In this document: one piece after another, positions 30,741 through 32,924 of the stretch | Position numbering within the stretch: the first letter of the stretch is position 1 | Layout: the number at the start of each line of letters is the position of its first letter | Assembly (NCBI GenBank): GCA_964450345.1 | Contig: CAYVEL010000008.1 | Location: forward strand, 1 to 32,924 | Direction of reading: 5' to 3' | DNA length: 32,924 nt | DNA from: JAPLZH01 sp964450345 | GTDB taxonomy: Bacteria; Patescibacteriota; Minisyncoccia; Phycocordibacterales; PALSA-1337 | Position numbers and translations under genes: made by a program | Notes under the pieces: model-generated | The model's database searches: none | The model's input: the letters and a program-made list of their open reading frames with translations, nothing else | Told to the model about the DNA's origin: nothing

Positions 30741-30748
30741 TAACTTTG
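30741..30748 (+). promoter_or_regulatory. Rightward promoter -7 box for the 82-residue gene
   Basis: TAACTTTG matches TAnnTTTG and is followed by TGGTGTC, an A-rich leader and AATCATT before ATG 30776, nearly the same layout as at 22412-22450. Confidence 0.62.
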
Positions 30749-30775
30749 TGGTGTCTAATCAAAAAATTAATCATT

Positions 30776-31024
30776 ATGAGTGAAATTAATGAGCAACTTT
30801 TAGCTCTAAAAAAATGCGTCATCGGACTCGAAATAGAGCTTCGGTTTCAAAAATGTCGAAATGACATTATGCTGTCATTACTCTCCGAAAAAATTCAATC
30901 GTTCAACGAGGAGTATCAGCAACGACTTTTTTCCGATTATCAGAATCTACTGGAAAAAGACCCATTAGTTTCTCAATATTATGCTGCCGACGATGAGCGA
31001 GTTGTTTCTCTAACTGACAATTGA
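30776..31024 (+). CDS. Lone plus-strand small protein opposite the early transcript, unknown
   Basis: 82 residues from ATG 30776 (MSEINEQLLALKKCVIGLEI, then ELRFQKCRNDIMLSLLSEKI); an in-frame start at 30746 lies inside the promoter. All helical, acidic, with a C-terminal YYAADDERVVSLTDN tail. No family recognised. It sits between the Cro-like/TM genes and the transposase but on the other strand, so leftward early transcription must cross it antisense. With its own promoter it may be expressed in lysogens. Cargo, immunity or switch roles are possible. Confidence 0.7.
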   Translation: MSEINEQLLALKKCVIGLEIELRFQKCRNDIMLSLLSEKIQSFNEEYQQRLFSDYQNLLEKDPLVSQYYAADDERVVSLTDN

Positions 31025-31054
31025 ATTCAGTTGCTTTTTGCAAAGTTGTTGTTT

Positions 31055-31195
31055 TCATGAATTTTGTATTAAGTAGTGAATAATTAGATTACCGAAAAAC
31101 AGAACCGCAGAAACTGCAAGTCCTATGTTACATATCCGCTTGTTTAGCGGATCAGTGAGCAATCGCTCAAAAACTTCAATTAATATCTGTTTCAT
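31055..31195 (-). CDS. 46-residue single-span membrane protein
   Basis: MKQILIEVFERLLTDPLNKR then ICNIGLAVSAVLFFGNLIIH and YLIQNS. One hydrophobic helix at about residues 22-42. Its ATG lies within the end of the Cro-like gene (20-bp overlap), giving coupled translation. This makes it one of the first phage proteins made. A kil- or superinfection-type role is possible, but only topology supports that. Confidence 0.58.
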   Translation of the reverse strand: MKQILIEVFERLLTDPLNKRICNIGLAVSAVLFFGNLIIHYLIQNS

Positions 31196-31394
31196 TGTTG
31201 TCTTTTTTGTCAATTGTTACTATTTCCCTCAAAGCCCCACCCATCATTAATGCGGTTTCACGTATCTTAATGTCAAGTGGGGTTTTTTCCTTTCCATCAA
31301 GAGCAACACGTACCGTCGGATAAGTAGTGTTACACATCTCGCACAATTTCTTGCGATCTCCATTGTTTACTAGAATTTTTTTAACTACGCCCAT
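31176..31394 (-). CDS. Cro/Ner-like early regulator
   Basis: 72 residues: MGVVKKILVNNGDRKKLCEM, then CNTTYPTVRVALDGKEKTPL and IKIRETALMMGGAL. The NRxxL-type pattern (DRKKLCEMCNTTYPTVRVAL) is an HTH of the kind found opposite S24 repressors in Bacteroidetes phages. It is the first gene of the leftward early operon and diverges from the repressor. It should shut down the repressor promoter or tune early expression, as Ner and Cro do. Confidence 0.75.
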   Translation of the reverse strand: MGVVKKILVNNGDRKKLCEMCNTTYPTVRVALDGKEKTPLDIKIRETALMMGGALREIVTIDKKDNNETDIN

Positions 31395-31418
31395 GTTATA
31401 ATCAATTTGAACTTATTA

Positions 31419-31426
31419 TATCTTTG
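31419..31426 (+). promoter_or_regulatory. Repressor promoter -7 box
   Basis: TATCTTTG fits TAnnTTTG and would start a transcript near 31433, about 49 nt before the preferred repressor start at 31482. No TTTG lies at the right -33 distance, so the promoter may be weak or activated. Confidence 0.55.
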
Positions 31427-31455
31427 TCATGTTCTTTCAATGTTGAAAGACGTTG

Positions 31456-31487
31456 CAAATATAGGTAATATATTTTCTAATATGCAA
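31456..31487 (-). promoter_or_regulatory. Leftward early promoter
   Basis: On the minus strand TATATTTG (31463-31456) has a TTG (31487-31485) 21 nt upstream, the normal Bacteroidetes spacing. The transcript would start near 31449 and lead into the Cro-like gene at 31394. Both boxes lie beside or inside the ATAGGTAATA repeats. Confidence 0.62.
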
Positions 31488-31506
31488 GAAATAGGTAATA
31501 AATTTT
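31461..31506. promoter_or_regulatory. Tandem operator-like repeats over the early promoter
   Basis: ATAGGTAATA occurs at 31461 and 31491, exactly 30 bp apart, each followed by a related TATTTTCTA or AATTTTCTA. Each forms an imperfect dyad AGnnAATnnATTnnCT. A third copy at 31641 contains the perfect palindrome GTAATATATTAC. The first copy overlaps the early -7 box and the second is next to the -33 box, fitting repressor operators. The 31641 copy lies inside the coding region. Confidence 0.6.
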
Positions 31507-32213
31507 CTACTATTAAAGAAAGATTTTTGTATGTTCTTGAAACTAAGGGCATTGTAAAAGATAAATTTTGCAACAAAATCGGGATGACATACGGTAATTT
31601 TACCGGAAAAGCCAAAGAAACGCCTTTAAATTCAAATGCAATAGGTAATATATTACTTGAAATACCTGATTTAAATCCAGACTGGCTAATAAATGGGGTA
31701 GGAAATATGCTTAGAATTAAAAATTACGAAGAAAAAGAACCTGAAATACTCGTTTTAAATCAATCTATTGAAAAGAAATACGATCGTCAGCTTATACCGG
31801 TATATGATATGAATGCAGCTGCCGGTTTAAACTCTCTTTTCAACGATCCGTCACATTATCATCCTATCGACTACATATCATTGCCAAAAATGGGTAAAGT
31901 AGACGGCGCTCTGTTTGCGTTCGGCGATTCCATGTACCCACTCATTAAAAGTGGTGACATTATAGTATATCGTCAGCTACACGATCTTTTAAACTCAATT
32001 ATTACGGGAGAAATGTACCTTCTTAGCTTCGATCTGGAAGGTGAGGAGTATATAGTAGTAAAATACATTCAGGAATCCGAACTTCCGGGATGCATAAAGC
32101 TGGTAAGCCAAAACCAGCACCACCAACCCAAGGACATACCACTTTCAAGCGTTCGTGCGCTCGCACAAATCAAAGCTTCAGTACGTTTCAACATCATGCG
32201 AAGCGGAATATAA
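31482..32213 (+). CDS. S24/LexA-type phage repressor
   Basis: 243 residues from ATG 31482 (MQEIGNKFSTIKERFLYVLE); ATG 31440 would add 14 residues that coincide with the operator/promoter and is less likely. The N-terminal HTH spans about residues 25-45 (KDKFCNKIGMTYGNFTGKAK). The C-terminal S24 domain has Ser150 (FGDSMYPLIKSGDI) and Lys194 (EEYIVVKYIQ). NAAAG at 111-115 is a likely self-cleavage site. It keeps the prophage silent by binding operators at the early promoter and is inactivated by self-cleavage on SOS induction, as in other S24 repressors. Confidence 0.88.
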   Translation: MQEIGNKFSTIKERFLYVLETKGIVKDKFCNKIGMTYGNFTGKAKETPLNSNAIGNILLEIPDLNPDWLINGVGNMLRIKNYEEKEPEILVLNQSIEKKYDRQLIPVYDMNAAAGLNSLFNDPSHYHPIDYISLPKMGKVDGALFAFGDSMYPLIKSGDIIVYRQLHDLLNSIITGEMYLLSFDLEGEEYIVVKYIQESELPGCIKLVSQNQHHQPKDIPLSSVRALAQIKASVRFNIMRSGI

Positions 32214-32311
32214 GCACTATTTGAGATCAAAAACACATAACTAACTGATAATCATACATAAAACGCTAATAAAACATGTTTGTTTCGTGTATTATGGGGT
32301 ATTTTAAATAC

Positions 32312-32327
32312 AAAAACACGTGTTTTT
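32312..32327. other. 16-bp palindrome AAAAACAC/GTGTTTTT
   Basis: Perfect self-complementary sequence 98 bp after the repressor stop, followed by AATAATA. It could serve as a weak rightward terminator for the repressor or as a protein site. Confidence 0.5.
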
Positions 32328-32378
32328 AATAATATATTGTGCATTTTGTACCATTTTACACATGGTTTTTTTATTGTT

Positions 32379-32414
32379 TTTGGCCGTCCATTTGGCCGTC
32401 CATTTGGCCGTCCA
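32379..32414. repeat. Three perfect 12-bp repeats TTTGGCCGTCCA
   Basis: Three head-to-tail identical units (32379-32390, 32391-32402, 32403-32414). The GC-rich core stands out in a very AT-rich region. Candidate binding array near the phage end. Confidence 0.9.
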
Positions 32415-32455
32415 AATACATTTTGTGCGTTTTTTCAGGTAGCCGGTTACTGGCA

Positions 32456-32502
32456 TAAAAAAAGCCTTCAGGCATATAGTTTACACCACATACCATAAGG
32501 CT
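32456..32502 (-). terminator. Leftward terminator-like hairpin, long loop
   Basis: AGCCTT (minus, 32502-32497) pairs with AAGGCT (32468-32463), then TTTTTTTATG. The 28-nt loop makes it doubtful, but it resembles the one at 32594-32616. Confidence 0.4.
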
Positions 32503-32593
32503 ACATATCGCATATAATAAGCCATATAGGCTATTGTAGGCGCATTTTTACCACCGCTTAAACCACACTTAAACACCGTTTAAACCCGCACAT

Positions 32594-32616
32594 AAAAAAA
32601 GCCCCAAACAGGAGCT
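32594..32616 (-). terminator. Leftward terminator near the phage end
   Basis: AGCTCC and GGGGCT (minus strand, 6 bp with one U-G) around a 5-nt loop, followed by TTTTTTTATG. It would stop transcription entering the prophage from the flanking chromosome. Confidence 0.62.
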
Positions 32617-32670
32617 ATAAATTAAACTGAAATTAAACCGAATGTACTTTTTGTTTTTTCTGTTTTTGTT

Positions 32671-32715
32671 CTATGTGTTTTTGTTCCAGATTGTTACGCT
32701 ATGTATTTTTGTACA
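32671..32715. other. Probable phage terminus with transposase-site repeats
   Basis: CTATGTGTTTTTGT (32671) and CTATGTATTTTTGT (32699) are direct repeats 28 bp apart; related TTTTTGT strings lie to the left. The second runs into GTACA, so the phage could end with CA at 32714-32715, as Mu ends do on this strand. The open outer-membrane-protein frame begins soon after. The exact boundary is uncertain by about 25 bp. Confidence 0.5.
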
Positions 32716-32878
32716 AATCGTTTTTTTTCTTGTAAATCTGGGCGCATCTTATGCTTATAACAACTGGCTGACTGCATTCGGCAAAATCAATAACCTGATC
32801 AACAGTCGCTATCAGGACTATTACGGATACGACGTACAGGGATTCAACATATTGGTTGGGGCTGCATTCTCATTCTAA
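32716..32878 (+). pseudogene. C-terminal remnant of a host outer-membrane beta-barrel (TonB-dependent receptor-like)
   Basis: The clear part, from 32732, encodes VNLGASYAYNNWLTAFGKIN followed by NLINSRYQDYYGYDVQGFNI and LVGAAFSF. The last strands of TonB-dependent receptors look like this (NLxxSYxY..W..F.kiNNLxNxxYQ.yxGY..qG), and the final Phe is the outer-membrane assembly signal. Upstream the frame dissolves into T-rich phage-end sequence, so the rest of the gene must lie beyond the other prophage end. This marks the insertion as disrupting a host gene. Confidence 0.65.
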
Positions 32879-32900
32879 AGCAAATATACCGCAACAAAAA

Positions 32901-32924
32901 AGCATCGAAAATAATTTCGATGCT
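32901..32924 (+). terminator. Terminator hairpin of the host gene (cut by window end)
   Basis: AGCATCGAAA and TTTCGATGCT form a 10-bp perfect stem with loop ATAA, preceded by A-rich sequence; the expected T-run lies beyond the window. It follows the beta-barrel stop by 22 bp. Confidence 0.75.

Larger units (their letters stand above)
32214..32641. other. Noncoding phage end region
   Basis: 428 bp without a convincing gene. It holds a 16-bp palindrome, a triple 12-bp repeat, two minus-strand terminator-like hairpins preceded by the same CATAAAAAAAGCC string, and several TTTTGT-containing elements. A plus-strand frame of 72 codons across it is driven by the 12-bp repeat (FGRP units) and is not credible. 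In Mu-like phages the end beside the repressor gene carries transposase-binding sites. Confidence 0.6.

Noticed and set aside
30867..31059. Minus-strand frame starting MKTTTLQKATEFNCQLEKQL opposite the 82-residue gene
   Set aside because: It has an attractive ATG but lies fully antisense to a gene with a better promoter and composition; not supportable without conservation data.
32280..32498. A 72-codon plus-strand frame with FGRP repeats
   Set aside because: The length comes from the triple 12-bp repeat in an otherwise noncoding phage end; no start signal and implausible composition.
1..32924. tRNA genes, CRISPR arrays, rRNA, integrase
   Set aside because: Looked for and not found; integration is explained by the DDE transposase.

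Overview
The window is most of a Mu-like transposable prophage (contractile tail, DDE transposase plus MuB-type ATPase) in a Bacteroidetes host, probably Bacteroidales. Evidence for the host: AT-rich DNA, several promoters of the Bacteroidetes type (TAnnTTTG at -7), tail, portal and sheath proteins of the kinds found in Bacteroidetes phages, and, beyond the right phage end, the C-terminus of an outer-membrane beta-barrel (TonB-dependent-receptor-like) gene that the insertion seems to have cut. The left end of the prophage lies outside the window.

Layout. (1) 1-15400, minus strand: a late block read leftward. It runs protease/scaffold, major capsid, lysis cassette (amidase, small membrane protein, unimolecular-spanin-like lipoprotein), tail sheath, tail tube, tail assembly chaperone with a -1 frameshift, tape measure, baseplate hub, spike and wedge, gpJ-like protein, tail fibre. 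(2) 15583-21262, plus strand: a second late block read rightward. It runs terminase small and large subunits, DUF1320 protein, DUF935 portal, Mu F-type minor head protein, gpG-type virion morphogenesis protein and a gp37-like tail-end protein. The two late blocks diverge from a 182-bp spacer that holds a 33-bp hyphenated dyad. (3) 31394-21382, minus strand: early genes read leftward. They run Cro/Ner-like regulator, MuA-type transposase, MuB-type ATPase, a second P-loop ATPase, GemA-like protein, DUF3164 protein, small accessory genes, a DnaA-domain-IV/HAD fusion and an antirepressor-like gene with its own promoter and structured leader. Early and head transcripts converge on a strong bidirectional terminator at 21.27 kb. 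(4) 31482-32213, plus strand: an S24/LexA-type repressor. The leftward early promoter overlaps direct-repeat operators at its N-terminus. (5) 32214 to about 32715: noncoding phage end with repeats, then the host gene remnant.

The most unusual signals are these. A textbook -1 frameshift cassette (slippery heptamer, 5-nt spacer, 7-bp GC-rich hairpin) at the end of the portal gene would fuse portal and minor head protein, whose own N-terminal region is open but has no conventional start codon. There is an uninterrupted 12-unit heptad array CTACNNA beside a 10-bp-period array inside the early operon. A three-way-junction RNA ending in a terminator sits directly before the antirepressor-like start. 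A 15-bp inverted repeat pairs fully only in the minus-strand RNA. Family assignments rest on motif recognition and gene order by eye; no database search was run.
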